A DNA stretch of 64,000 nucleotides from Aquilaria yunnanensis. Taxonomy: Eukaryota > Streptophyta > Magnoliopsida > Malvales > Thymelaeaceae. Location: contig CM077594.1 of the NCBI GenBank assembly GCA_039654915.1, forward strand, positions 87,930,893-87,994,892. Reading direction: 5' to 3'. Below are positions 22,326 through 34,400 of the stretch, piece after piece; the first letter of the stretch is position 1; the number at the start of each line of letters is the position of its first letter. Made by a program: the position numbers and the translations under genes. Under the pieces are notes generated by a model, which searched no databases, had not been told where the DNA came from, and saw only the letters and a list, made by a program, of their open reading frames with translations.

Positions 22326-25300
22326 ATGGTTTCCGATAGAGGAAGCGGCTTGGTTTACGACCTCCGGCTCTCGTCAGTCGGCCCGGCCCGGATGACCGGT
22401 ACAGACGCGGTTTACGAGCCGAGCCTGCTGGACCTCGCCATGAAGCTCCATTACATAAAGGGTGTCTACTTCTTCAGCGGTGAAGGGGTTGAAGATGTGA
22501 CGGTAAAGGGGATCAAGGAAGTGATGTTTTGGTGGCTCAATGCGTACTACATGACTTGCGGCCGGTTCAGGCGGTCCAACTCCGGCCAGCTCTACATCAA
22601 GTGCAACGATTGCGGGGCTCGGTTCATCGAGGCCCGGTGCGACAAAACGGTCGAGGAATGGCTCGGGATGGGAGACGACTCGGTTCAAGATTTGTTGATT
22701 TACCATCAGCCTGTTGGCCCTGAAATCACCTTCTCTCCTCAAATTTTCTTTCAGGTAATTATAAAAATTCAATTAGAAGATGTTCTAATGAGACAAGCTC
22801 GCAATCACAATATTCGTACCTGCCAGGATGTCTTATATTTGAATTTGTTTTGTAGAAATTGTTTTTATACAAAACAATTCCGTCGAAGCAGGAAAATTTA
22901 ACAAAAACAAACATAGAAACAAATTCGCCAAGTATAAAATTAAAGTAGTAGAAAACAAAAAGATAAATGTTTGTTTTTTTTTTTCGAAAGCAAAATGCTT
23001 GTTTTGTAAGGATTTGAATTAATCTATCAACTTTGTTAATACTCTTAACCATGTGCAATATTCATGCATTTTGTTCACAAATTAACAGATTTTTATTTAT
23101 ATTGTAAACTATATATTGTTTTAGACAGAGTCTTGATTTACCCGCTTCCAATAAATTATTAGCAAAAATAATCTGAATTAGGAGGTTTGTGGAAATCAAG
23201 AGAGACCCAAAAAGGCTGGAAACGAACATCTTCAAATTAATGAGCCCAGGCAAATCGGAAGAGAAAAGTCAGATAACTTGTACAAAAATAAGCAATTTTC
23301 ATTGTGTCAAACTAGTGGACTCGGCTTAATAATAATTCTATAACGAATGGATTATATGATCATTTTTTACTTGGCTTTCTAATATGTTTTGTATTTGAAA
23401 AGTGTTAGAATATATAACATTTTGAGACGAATGGACTTTTTATTGGTTGTTTTGAACTCAGATGAATTAATCTCATAATAAATGACGACATATTTGCAGG
23501 GGCGGAGCCAGAAAAAATTATTGGTGAGGGCAACAGATAATTCTTTTACAATATGTAACTATAAAATTTAAAACCTGTGGGGTCAAATTATAAATTTTAT
23601 TAAAGAGATAATATTAAATATGTAATTTTTTCAAAATTTCTAAAATTGAGTGCCCCTCTGGGTTAAACGTGGCTCCGCCACTGCATATTTGTTAAACTTA
23701 AAATCCGTCATCACATGTGCATTTAAATTTGGTTAGACAACGAAATTATGCACTTGCTTTCCATTTACCTCCAAGGCTCCACCTTACTGAATAGGAAATA
23801 GGCTTCAGTTTGTTAGTTTCAGTAACCATCAGTGAGTCCCACCACCCCCGTTCAAATTAAATGTTTCGATTTGGGGAAGAATGTGACTTGTGTCACTAGA
23901 TCATTAGATTTAGGACAGAACAAAAGGATCAGTTAAAGATGTCAATGGGATGGGTTTGGGTAGGGTTGTGTAATTCTTGAACCTATCCTGTGATATAATC
24001 AATATAACCTGAATCCTACACATAACCTGCATCAGGCAAAGTTTTTTAAACCCGTATCCTACCCTTGCACTAGCGGGTAAGATGCGGGTTCTTGACCCGA
24101 AAACCTGTCAAATTATTATATATGAGATTAAGAAAAATATATATGAGATTAAGAGAAATCTAATATGTAAACTATGATAAATTTCTCACACAATAACAAT
24201 AAATATGTTCAAATAAAACAAAAAATAATAAATAACCATATCCAAACAACAATTAATTCTAGTAATACAATCCTCATTAATATCAATTAGTCAAATATAA
24301 ATAAAATGTGAACTGTGTCTGTCAAGTTATTTCACATTTATTTATGGCATGTGTCAGTAATTTTAATGAATATATATATATAGAGAGAGAGAGACACACA
24401 CACATACTGACATACATAATATACGCCATTTAGTGGATCGGGTTATTAACTAAACTTGCATCCTACCTACACCCAACGGGTTTTATTATAGAAAAAACTT
24501 GGATCTGCCTTAAATCTGTTTAATTGAAAAAAAAATCCTACTCATTGGATAAGTAGGATCAAGTATCTATAAGACAGGATTCAAATTGATATCCCTAAAA
24601 CCAGTGCCAAGTGTAAGTAACTAGGCCAAATGACAGGTTGCCTGCCTTCAAAGAGCTTCATTCATTGCTTCTATATTGTTCTCGAGAAGGGTCATTGAAA
24701 TCAAGGCTAATCATTGAAATAAAAAGATTTACTGCTAAATAACAATTTGTTTACATTTTTATTTTTTATTTCCTTTCTCCTACTGTAAATCTTGGAACGT
24801 CCGGTCCGATGGCCTGAGCTGGGGGCTCTTAAATAAAAGTTCAGGGGCCTAACGAGCAAAAAAAAAAAAGCTAACGAGCTTATTTGTGATTTTTGCCTGT
24901 TTTTCATTTTGCTTCTTTCCTGAGCTACGGACAAAGAATATTCGATACCGTTTGCAGTGGACTAAATTCAAGTGTGGGGGATTTTCAATGGGCTTCAGCT
25001 GGACCCATGTCCTGGGAGATGCTTTTTCAGCTTCAGATTTCATGAACGAATGGGGCCACTTCATGAATGGGCGCAAGCCCATCAATGTCATGCCCAAGCC
25101 GCCACCAACTGTTACAAGATCATCCACTTCCACTGAGAGGCCTTCCGACCCGACCCAACTTAGCAAGCAGCCCCTTTCCGTCAAACGGGTCGACTCGGTC
25201 GGGGACCTCTGGGTACCTGCCAACAACGCCAAGATGGAAACGTTTTCACTCCAGCTGAATGAAGCACAGATCTCCCACCTACAAGCAACTGCATCCAGCG

Positions 25301-25863
25301 GGAAGCCGTTTGAATCAATCTGCGCCGTTATTTGGCAGTGCGTCGCAAGAGTACGGCGAGGAGACGGGTCCGAGCCGAAAACAATTACAATCTGCAGGAA
25401 GAATCCCAACAATCAGAAGAACATCCTCCCAAGAAACTCCCAGATTATAAACTCAGTGGAAGCAAGCTTCTTGGTTGCAGAAGCTGATGTGAAGGAGTTG
25501 GCTATGCTGCTCATCGACAAATCTGTGGACGAGAGAAGCCAGATTGAAGAACTGGTGGAGAAAGACAACTGGGTGTCTGATTTTGTTTTGTATGGAAGCA
25601 ATTTGACCTTTGTGAACTTGGAAGATGCGGGCTTCTATGAACTTGGTCTAAACGGACACGAGCCTAGATTTGCATATTATAAAATCCAAGGTGTTGGAGA
25701 TGGAGGAGCTGTTTTGGTGCTTCCAGGGGCAAAAGGAACTGCAATCTCAAATACTGGACAAGGAAGGTTGGTTAGCATCACTTTGCCAGAGAATGAGGTG
25801 TTTGGGTTGAAGTCTGAGCTTAAGAGGAGCGGTATGTTGCTTGAAAATGAGCTTGTTGAATGA
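22326..25863 (+). CDS. CER26: CER2/CER26-like BAHD-family wax elongation cofactor
   Basis: Two exons, 22,326-22,754 and 24,958-25,863, joined in phase 0 across a GT-AG intron of 2,203 bp. They give 444 residues, the usual size of the family. Exon 1 shows LDLAMKLHY, YIKCNDCGARF, TVEEWL and GPEITFSP, the signature of the CER2/CER26/CER26-like clade. Exon 2 opens WTKFKCGG and carries an HXXXD motif (HVLGD, residues 160-164). The second BAHD motif DFGWG is replaced by DFVLYG (351-356), as in this clade. Family members act at the ER with the ketoacyl-CoA synthase CER6 to extend very-long-chain acyl chains beyond C28 for cuticular wax; catalysis by the HXXXD motif appears dispensable there. The ATG at 22,326 was preferred over the in-frame one at 22,299, which would add a hydrophobic stretch of nine residues. 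Exon 1 is GC-rich against AT-rich flanks. The exact paralogue (CER2 or CER26) is uncertain. Confidence 0.9.
23497..23683. mobile_element. hAT-type MITE in the CER2/CER26-like intron
   Basis: 187 bp. Termini CAGGGGCGGAGCCA (left) and CAGTGGCGGAGCCA (right, read inward) match at 13 of 14 positions. The flanks carry a perfect 8-bp target duplication, CATATTTG (23,489-23,496 and 23,684-23,691). The 8-bp duplication and CAG start fit the hAT superfamily. No coding capacity. Confidence 0.8.
23934..24597. mobile_element. Probable nonautonomous hAT-like element with GGGT-rich ends (intron)
   Basis: Begins near TAAAGATGTCAATGGG and ends near TTGATATCCCTAA, so the ends are a diverged inverted repeat. 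The interior has repeated GGGTT / AACCC words, as in the elements at 29.2, 33.2 and 55.0 kb. The 8-bp flanks (GGATCAGT versus AACCAGTG, offset) match only partly. The microsatellite at 24,368-24,405 lies inside it. Confidence 0.4.
24368..24405. repeat. Compound microsatellite (TA)n(GA)n(CA)n
   Basis: A continuous TATATATA, GAGAGAGAGAG, ACACACACACA run inside the CER2/CER26-like intron. Confidence 0.9.
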
Positions 25864-28495
25864 GTCAACAAGTCCTTTCCACGACTATAGGGCTGGCGAC
25901 AGTAATTTTAGCGTTAGAGGAGTGAATTTGTGCAATGAGGGTTTAGTTTTGTATATGTTATATGTGTGCGCGCGTGTGTTTGGTTTGGATATTGGTTTCT
26001 GTGACACAATGCCATGTTTGGATGTTGATTTCTATGGCATATACTTGCCAGCAAGTTGCTCAGAGTTTCAATCAGCTTTCATATCGTATGACCCTTCTCT
26101 CTTTAAGTTTCCATTGTTATTCAACTTAGAAAATTCACTCAGTGTGGTTAACTAATTATAGCTATAGAAATGATGTTTCTTGTTTTCTGTCCTATCAATA
26201 ACATAAAGACATTAATTTTTCTGATAATAGAAAGGTTGAATGGTTGTTACTGGAAGAACAGCCAGAAACAATCCAACGGAAATGAACTAATGAAGCATAA
26301 AGATTAGCCCTAAAATTTTATTAACAAAATATGTGAAAAAAATTAGTGTAAGCTAGGAAGCAACATATCATCGCAAGTCAACAGGTGTTCAGTTGGCACA
26401 TAAATTCTAGCTGCCAAGTGCTAACCCAACAGCATCCTTATTTCATTTTCACAAAAGGAAATGTCATATATACAAGGATTAGGAAGGAAAAAAAAGAAAG
26501 GCTGTGTTAGGGTGCTTACTTAGATGGCAATTATGTTCGATAGGTCAAGAATGCGGCTGGATCATTCTTCTGAAAGTTTGAGCTCCTAATGACATGACAT
26601 GTTTCCTCTTGCATCGGCGTCCTCATTCATGTTTCCTCTTATGCTTTATCAGTTGAGCTTGAAAGCAAGCTCTGAATTCACCTCTCATCTCCAATTCCTG
26701 GTAGAAGAACTAATCAATTGTTCATGAAGTTGACAGTTGATAAGCAAGGGGACTCAAGAGTTCAATACATCAGCAACTTTTGAACAGAGGCAGCAAGTCA
26801 TGAATAAACTAGATGAATCACTCCATTATTGAACTTGTGTGGTACCTCCGCACAGGCTTGTCACCTGCTTGATCTCCAGCAACGTCCAAGATTCCGGTAT
26901 GCGCTCAGAAGCTCGAAGAAAGCAAACCTCGATCCCATGTTGCTTTGCTGATATTGGCCTTCATCGAAAATGAACCGACCTAGTCACCGTATACCTTTTT
27001 GTAGCTTGAGGATCATATTGCAACAATAGTACTAGTTGAGGGATGAATTATGTAGTTTATTCCAGGCGAACAAAATCATTTGAGAATTTATATATGGACA
27101 ACGATAGCATTTAGTATTAGAGGTTGCAGAAGAATCCAACTTAGCTTTTTGTGTAGAGGTTTGGAAAAGTCATCGTAACAATTGATAAGTTATTGTAGCC
27201 TCGTACACTAATTCTACACAATGTTCCTACATAAAGCTTAAGTCAATAAAATTTAGGGACAAATTTGGCATTGAGAAGGACGATTTTAAATCTCGCACTG
27301 TTTTTTTAATGGTGTTGTATGGCACTGGGACCAGTATCATACTATTTTGTATACATTATTCACAATAAATTTATGTATTTATATGAAATTACATATATAT
27401 AAATACAACATACAACATAGAGAGCATATCAACCATTAGTTTTTGAAAGTGTTACTTGGGCATAGTAAAATTTGAATTAACTAAGAGTGTTTAGGGCATA
27501 AAACCATAATTTTAAGGCATGATAAAAATAAAAAAAAAAGTATAAAATCTTTTGAGGGAGAACTACAAACAAGCTAGTCTTTCTGATTCAAAAATTTCTT
27601 AACAGTCTCATGAGATTTTAACAAATATACACTTACTTCCTGTTGCTATTTTGGAGGTTAAAACCAATAAATTAATTACAGCTTGAGACCTTAACTTTTT
27701 AGTTCTTGTTTAAATTTTTTCGTTAACATATAAATTGTTTAGTTAATTGTATTTTTCAAACAACATAATATATTTTCATTACATTGTTTCTTTTTAGTTT
27801 ACTATTTTTTAAATTATTTTCCCTATAATATAATTTTTATTTACTTTTTATTGGATTTCATATTTTTTATTTTTATATTTTTAATTTTATTAATTACCTT
27901 TAATTAAGAACATCATTTTTACTTTAAAAAATTGGATGGATTTTTTTATTGGTATTCATAAACTTTGGAGCAACTCTAATAGTTTCCCTATAATTATTAC
28001 AATATAGGGAAGTAAAAACCAAAATCTCCATAAATTTTTTGCTCCAACTCTAACAATTTTCCTATTTTTTTGAATCTTGCATTTATTATATAACAATTAA
28101 ATATTATGCATTTAAAGGAAATTCAAACTACAATGCAATTAAATAGAGAATATAATAATATTTCTCTAGTTCTTCACGCATCCATTAATTTTTAATTTTT
28201 CTATAGATATAGGAAATTAACTTGTCTCTTTCATCTCATTCCCTATTTTAAAGAATGAAATGACGAAACTGTTAGAATAAAAAATGATTCAATGCTCCCT
28301 AAAATAGAGAATCTATTAAAAATGCTCTAAACTTTTGATTTTCCAATTTATGTGAGAATAAGATTGTGAAAAAGAAGAAGAAGATATGATGGCAAATTTG
28401 TAAATAAATACATTCAAATAAAAAAAATTGTTTGTTTGATAAAAAATAAACTAGAAATAAAGTTTATAGCTTACATGGACTGGGGGGTTTTTTTT
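25864..28495. other. 3' flank and AT-rich intergenic DNA, no gene seen
   Basis: The first ~300 bp are probably the 3' untranslated region of the CER2/CER26-like gene. From 26,230 to 27,060 the DNA is less AT-rich. A short minus-strand open stretch near 26,960-26,845 (CFLRASERIPESW) has no recognisable family and ends in a stop, so it is not called. From 27.1 to 28.5 kb the DNA is very AT-rich. Confidence 0.5.
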
Positions 28496-28670
28496 TTTTT
28501 TCTGAAGTAGTTCAAGATCTCAACATTACCAACGTTATCAATTATGTCTTTTTCAATATAAGTAAGTGTTTAATCACTCATCACCTATATTATTTTGTAA
28601 CTTTATTTTTTCAACTTCATTTGTAGAAAATGTTTGCTTGATGGTTGCTGTAGCAACTAGTAAATATAAT

Positions 28671-28869
28671 TAATGGCAGAACCAGAGGGGGACTAGTAGG
28701 AGCCTCGACCTCCTCTAAAATTGTAAAATATCTTTAATTTCCTTTAAAATTTAAAGGAAAATGTATTTTGGGCCCTCCTTAAAATTGGTTGAATTCTATT
28801 ATAAAAACTATAGTTTAGGATAAAATTTATTTTGACATCTCCTTTATTAAAAACCCGGGTCCGCCCCTG
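28671..28869. mobile_element. hAT-type MITE in duplication copy 1
   Basis: 199 bp, related to the 23,497 MITE (right end CAGGGGCGGACCC read inward; left end more eroded, TAATGGCAGAACC). It is flanked by AATATAAT on both sides (28,663-28,670 and 28,870-28,877). The matching place in copy 2 (about 30,225-30,240) has a single AGATATGAT, so it is an empty site. Confidence 0.75.
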
Positions 28870-29157
28870 AATATAATAATAAAATAGTAATAAAACATGT
28901 AGTTACAAATTTCATATATGAGGTAAAATAGTAAACATTTGTAAAATCTTGGTTGGAAGTTTGAGGCAGAAGAATCTAATTTAATGTAAAATAAATTTAA
29001 GATCTAAGGTTCCAGTACAAATGAGGCAAGGAAGGGGATGCGGGGATGGACATGAGATTGGGAGATGGCACGCAAATAGCAGATGAAGGTCTTAGTTAGG
29101 TAAAAAGTGTCGGAAGTGTTTTTTTAGTTAGTGCAAACAGTATACATCTATCCCTAC

Positions 29158-29900
29158 TAGGGCTGAGCATGGTTCGGTTTGGTGCGGGTTAGTAGCGGAA
29201 CCGCACCAAACCGAAAATCCTTCGGTTCTGCAAAAATGCGAACCAACCCGAGAACCGAGAACCGACCAAAACCAGAACCATGGTTCTGGGTTTTCGGTTC
29301 TGGGTCCTCGGGTCTGACGGTTCCACATCAGATCTCTTCCAACTCAATAGATCAACATATACAGCAAGAATGAGTAAGACTCTGATACAACAAATCAACA
29401 TATACAGCAAGAACTTTACAATCTTTCTCATTGCCTCATCTTTTTCATCTATCTCTTGAAGAATTTGGCACTCTACTTGAAACCCTAACCCTTTCTCTGT
29501 TTCGAACTTTGAAGAACAGTTGAAGAGAGACGAATCGCGGAATCGGTAGCTGAGAAATGGAAATGGAGTGACAGATTAGACGATATTAAATTAAAAAATG
29601 GTAATACCCAATGTGGACCATTCATTTTTGTTTAAAAGGATATTCAAACCCCTATACTTTCTAAACTTTCATATTTACCCTAACATTCTACATAATATAT
29701 AATATACATGTAAACTAACGTATAATTAAGCTCGGTTCGGTTCCCCTTCGGTTTGGTTCCACATGGAACCAAAACCAACCCAAAAATCGATGGTTTTTTG
29801 ACAGATGGAGCCAACCCACGAACCATGAACAATTTTTACCCAACCCACCCCTATTGGGTTGGGTAAACCCATGGTTCTACCCGACCCGTGCTCACCCCTA
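29158..29900. mobile_element. Nonautonomous hAT element in duplication copy 1
   Basis: 743 bp. Termini TAGGGCTGAGCATGG and, read inward from the right, TAGGGGTGAGCACGG. A perfect 8-bp target duplication ATCCCTAC lies at 29,150-29,157 and 29,901-29,908. Copy 2 has one ATCACTAC there, an empty site. Both arms are rich in GGTTCGG / CCGAACC words, so the element is strongly self-complementary. No transposase is encoded. The short ORFs in it come from the low-complexity arms. Confidence 0.85.
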
Positions 29901-31021
29901 ATCCCTACAATAGACAAATAAGATAATGACAACTTGAATGACATCTTTTAGTAAAAAATAATAATTGTAATAATTGGATATGTTTTAATATAATTATTTA
30001 TTGCCGAGATGTTTTTTTGAAGTAAATAAATGATGAACGTAAGCTTTCCTAAGTTTATGAAGCAAAGTATACCATGTGCCGAGTTCTCATCATTACTGAT
30101 ACTGTCACATATGCTGTTTTCAATACAAATAATTATTTAACCACTCGTCGCCCATCTCATTTTGTAGCTTTTTTTTAAAACTTCATTACAAAAAAGATTT
30201 ACTTGACGGTTGCTATAGCAACTAGCAGATATGATAGTAAAATAGTAATAAAATATGTATTTATGAATTTCATATTTGAGGTAAAATAGTAAACGAATAT
30301 AAAATCTTAGTTGGAGGTTTAAGGTAGAAGAAGATAATTTAATGTAGAATAAATTTAATACTTAAGTTTTGGGTACAAATGAAGCAAGGAAGAGGATGAG
30401 GGGATGGTTACGTAAATAGTTAGGTAAAAAGTGTCAGAAGTATTGTTTTATTTGCATATATAAAAATTTAATTTGAGGGCAAATTTTCCGAGTGTGAGAT
30501 TAATGGATTCCTCTTACAAATTTTAATGGGTCCTACTACAATATACCTATAATCTAAAAAAGGAAATTTAGAATTTCAGTGAGTGCAAACAATGTACATC
30601 CATCACTACAATAGACAAATAAGATAAGAACAACTTGAATTATATTTCTTAGTAAAAAAAATTATAATAATTGGATATGTTTTAATAAAATTGTTTATTG
30701 CGGAGATATTTTTTCGAAGTAAATAAATGATGAAAGCTATTGTCATCCGTGAGCTATCCTGAGTTAATGAAGCAAAGTATACCATCTGTCAAGTTCGGAG
30801 GAGAAATGCGCCACTTTTTAGTTTAGGGGCCAATGTATCTGGTATGACTTAATTCAGGGGTTCAAAGTTGTCTGGAGGCCACAAAAACGTGGGGCCAATT
30901 TCGGCTCAGTTGTAATTTTGAGGATGTTTGGTTAATTCGGTTTAGTAACCCGATAACCGAGAACCGAACGTATTTAATATGAATCGGTTTAAATGAACCG
31001 TTCCACCCCAATGCGCGAAGC

Positions 31022-31036
31022 TAGGGTTTAGGGTTT
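31022..31036 (+). promoter_or_regulatory. Two adjacent teloboxes upstream of UTP20
   Basis: TAGGGTTTAGGGTTT contains two overlapping copies of the telobox (AAACCCTA on the other strand), about 420 bp upstream of the UTP20 start codon. Teloboxes are enriched in promoters of plant ribosomal-protein and ribosome-biogenesis genes, which fits the gene that follows. The transcription start is not known, so the sites could be in the promoter or the 5' untranslated region. Confidence 0.6.
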
Positions 31037-31451
31037 AATTGTTCATGGCGGTTAATTAGCTGCGTGAACGGTGAAATTCCTTCTCTTTACGGGAGTTGGC
31101 GGTACCACCCAACCAGCGGCACGCCTTTCGCCTCCTCCTTCTCCACCTCCTCTTGATTAATATATCCTTCTCTGCTAAGTCGGCCTGCGCCGTTTCAGTT
31201 ACCTCTCACTTTCTCCCTCACTCTCGCTCAGTGGAACATGGGCGTTTCTGTGATCAGAACGTAGTTCCGAGCTCACGAATTTAACTTGCATGTATTTAAC
31301 CCTAAGCTTTTGATCAATTTATATTCTGAATTCGTTTTGCTTGATCATTGGTTGCTCCAGTTTCATGTTTGGTTTACTCTATCTGTTTGCTTCTCTCAGA
31401 GAATAGCTACGTAATTTCCAGCTACAGAATAAAGAAAGAAGCCTCTGTATA

Positions 31452-34400
31452 ATGGCGACGCCTGCACATGCTCAAGCTGTCAAGTCCCTTAACACATCTC
31501 CTGGCCGGAGGCGGTTTGTTGTATGTTCTATTTCTCATAGTTTGCTCTTGCTTTTTTGTTTTGCCCATTGCTCTATGGGTGTTGAACTTAGTCTCTGGGT
31601 TCTGGGCTTTCGGTCAAATATTTCTCTTCCAAGTTGTTGTATTGTGCAGAGAAATGTGAGAATGACATAGAATGACTATTACTAGCAAAATAGCAGACTT
31701 GTTCCTAGCTCATAACTGTTGCTTTTGTTTTAAGCCGGCCAAAAAACTGTTCAGAATTTTCAGTCATATTTTGTTTCTGTATGGTATTGAACTTTATGTT
31801 CCTGATTGTAAGTGTTGCTTCTTTTTCAGTTCAAGTCATTTTCGGAGAGGATAGAGGGAATTGATATTAATGTCTTCCGGAGCCTTGAAAAAATCAAGTC
31901 TGAGCCTTCAGAGGGATCTTTTTTTAGGGATTGTCTTATTGAATGGAGGGTATGCCTTTTCTTATATGTTTATGTTACCTCAATACATTCGATTCATTTA
32001 TTGGTACCATATGAATTTATCTCTCTTCGTTGTTCTTTTTTTTTTTTCCCCTAAAGTAAGCTGTCTGCATTGTTTTTCTTTAACAGGAATTGAACACTGC
32101 AGAGGATTTCATCTCTTTCTACTCGGAAATTATGCCCTTTGTACAGACTCTACCCTTGGTTTTATTGCACAAGGAACTGATATTCTCCAATCTTATTTCC
32201 AGATTGCATATGAAAGCAAGGTTATCGCTTGAGGCCATTCTCAGGTTTGCTTGACTAGACTCTTTAGTCCTTACATTTTGAAATTTGCTCATTTTTATAT
32301 TGTGAAGTTCCATGTCCTACTCTCATTGGCTAGTGGCAAGATAAAAACGTGCTCTTTTTTTCTTTTTGCAGATTATTGGCCTCTTTGTCTAGAGATCTCC
32401 TTCAAGACTTCATACCGTGAGTTCTGTTTTGTTTTTTTCCCACTCTCCTTCTGCAACTGCCTTCCATTTTTTAAAGCACTGGTTTGCTAATTTCAGATAT
32501 AACTGAATCAATTTTCAGGAAGCTATTTATTTACATTTCGTCCTTCTATTATTCTTCTTTATGGACGACTTGACGGTTGTTCCATGAATGAATTGACTTG
32601 TTTCATTTTGTTTCTTCTTTCTTTTTTCTTTTTGGCCAGATTGTTGCCTAAAATTTCTGATTCTTTAGTGTCTCTCCTAGAAAGTGGTGGAGACAGGGAG
32701 CCCGAGATTGTTGAGCAGGTCTGATATACAGTTTGAAATGTATATTATCTTTCTCATTTTAAGCAATACTTGATGTGGGTTTAAAATTCATATTATCTTT
32801 TGCTTTTGTTTTGTCTTCAATAGTTGGATTTGTTTTCTTGCAGATTTTTACTTCTTGGTCATCCATCTTGATGCATTTACAAAAGTATCTTGTAAAGGAT
32901 GTCACTTATGTTCTAAAGTGAGTACTCTAGACGTTCAACTACCACAATCATCATCACTACCATAGAATTTAATTCCAATGTTGTACATTGTAGTGAAGGT
33001 CTTGCTTCCCTCAAATGAGAAATTTCTTTGTTATTATTGTTGTTGTTGTTGTCAATGTTGTTAAGAGGCGCATGATGTGCTTGCCTAGGTGTAGAGGCGC
33101 ACCTAGGCACCGTTGGACCGCCTTAGCAGGAGGCCTAGCAGTTTTGAACAGGCACTTTCCTTTGGCTAGGGATGGCATTTGGGTGGGTTAGGTTGGGTTT
33201 GGATCAGGTCATTCAGGTTCGGGTTTAGTCAGGTTAGCATCAATTCGGATTCAAGTCGGGTTATTTGGGTTTGGGTTGAGTAGATTGCGGGTTCGGATTG
33301 GGTTTGGGATAGTCTTATTCGGGTTCGGGTTTAATTCAGGTTGGTTCAATTTCAGTCTCGGGTAACTTTAAGTCGGTTATTTGGGTTCCGGGTCATATTC
33401 GCGTTGATATGCTGGTCTAATTGGATTATTGGTGCATAAGTTGGAATAACTGTATTAATTCAATTTTTTATTTAGATTTTGCTAAAATATAAATTAAAGA
33501 ATTTGATTTTTCATGCAAATATTTGAAAAGTTTAGAGACCTATGTTGTAATTTTTATGAGTGACTAAAATGAAAAATTTAAAATTTAGGTACCTCATAAC
33601 TAAAAAATTACTAAGCATAAAAAATAATCTAAAAACTTTATTAATATAGAGTTATTTTAATAAAAATACCTAATTCAAAACTTTACAAATTCGATTCATG
33701 AAACTATAAACTCTGTCATTTTAGAACTTAAGAATTTGGTAGGATTAGATGCATCGAAATTATGTTATCACTTTGAGTTATAATTTTTTAGGAATTTAGA
33801 ATCATTATTTAGGGTCAAAATAGGAATTAATTTACTTCAGGTACTAATTTGAAGCCCTAGAGGTCGTTTGAGGTCAATGTAGGCAAAATGGAAGAGTTTG
33901 GGTGTAAATTGAAAATTTTTAGAAAGTTCTAGGGAAAATTAAAAATTTTAGGGCAAATCTGTCAACTCTCGAGAGTTTGAAGTAAATTTGGCAATTTTAT
34001 GAGGCAAAATCTGATGATCTCATAAAGCTATGGGCTAATTCAACAAATCCTATTAGACTTGGGTCTTTTCGGGTTTTGATTAAGTCAGTCTCAGGTTTGG
34101 GTCATTTCGGGTTTGGGTCGATTCGGGTTCATGCCAATTTGGGTTCGGGTATTCGGGTATTGGGTTTTTTTGGGTTTCACTTTAATTGAGTTCAGGTTTA
34201 GATTGAGTTGGTTACAACCAGGTCCGGGTCATTGACTTTTTTGTTCAAATCGGGTCAAGTCGGGTTTGAGTTTGGGTAGGTCGGTTTAGGTTTTCAGGTT
34301 TGGTCAATTTTTGTCACCCCTACCTTTGGCCTTCTGGCGGTGGCTGTTGAACTGTTGGGTGAATTGCTTGGCTGTGTTTTTGTACCACTTTGCCCTTAAG

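Larger units (their letters stand above)
28500..30800. repeat. Tandem duplication, two diverged copies
   Basis: Copy 1 (about 28,500-30,075) and copy 2 (about 30,076-30,800) share long colinear blocks. Examples are TTGATGGTTGCTGTAGCAAC / TTGACGGTTGCTATAGCAAC, GAGGTAAAATAGTAAAC, GTTAGGTAAAAAGTGTC, ACAATAGACAAATAAGATAA and AATGAAGCAAAGTATACCAT (or close variants). Copy 1 is longer because it contains two transposon insertions (28,671-28,869 and 29,158-29,900) absent from copy 2. Copy 2 has extra sequence at about 30,455-30,585. No coding capacity. Confidence 0.85.

Noticed and set aside
22374..22772. 132-codon open frame antisense to CER2/CER26-like exon 1
   Set aside because: It is the shadow of a GC-rich coding exon; no family match and no independent promoter.
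26845..26965. Short minus-strand open stretch (CFLRASERIPESW)
   Set aside because: About 45 codons, no family recognised, no splice-consistent neighbours.
29128..29944. Short open frames with Trp/Gly/Pro-rich translations
   Set aside because: They arise from GGTTCGG-type repeats in the arms of the hAT element.
31096..31284. 62-codon frame upstream of UTP20
   Set aside because: Does not begin with ATG in the sequence, is Leu/Ser-rich, and falls in the UTP20 5' leader region.
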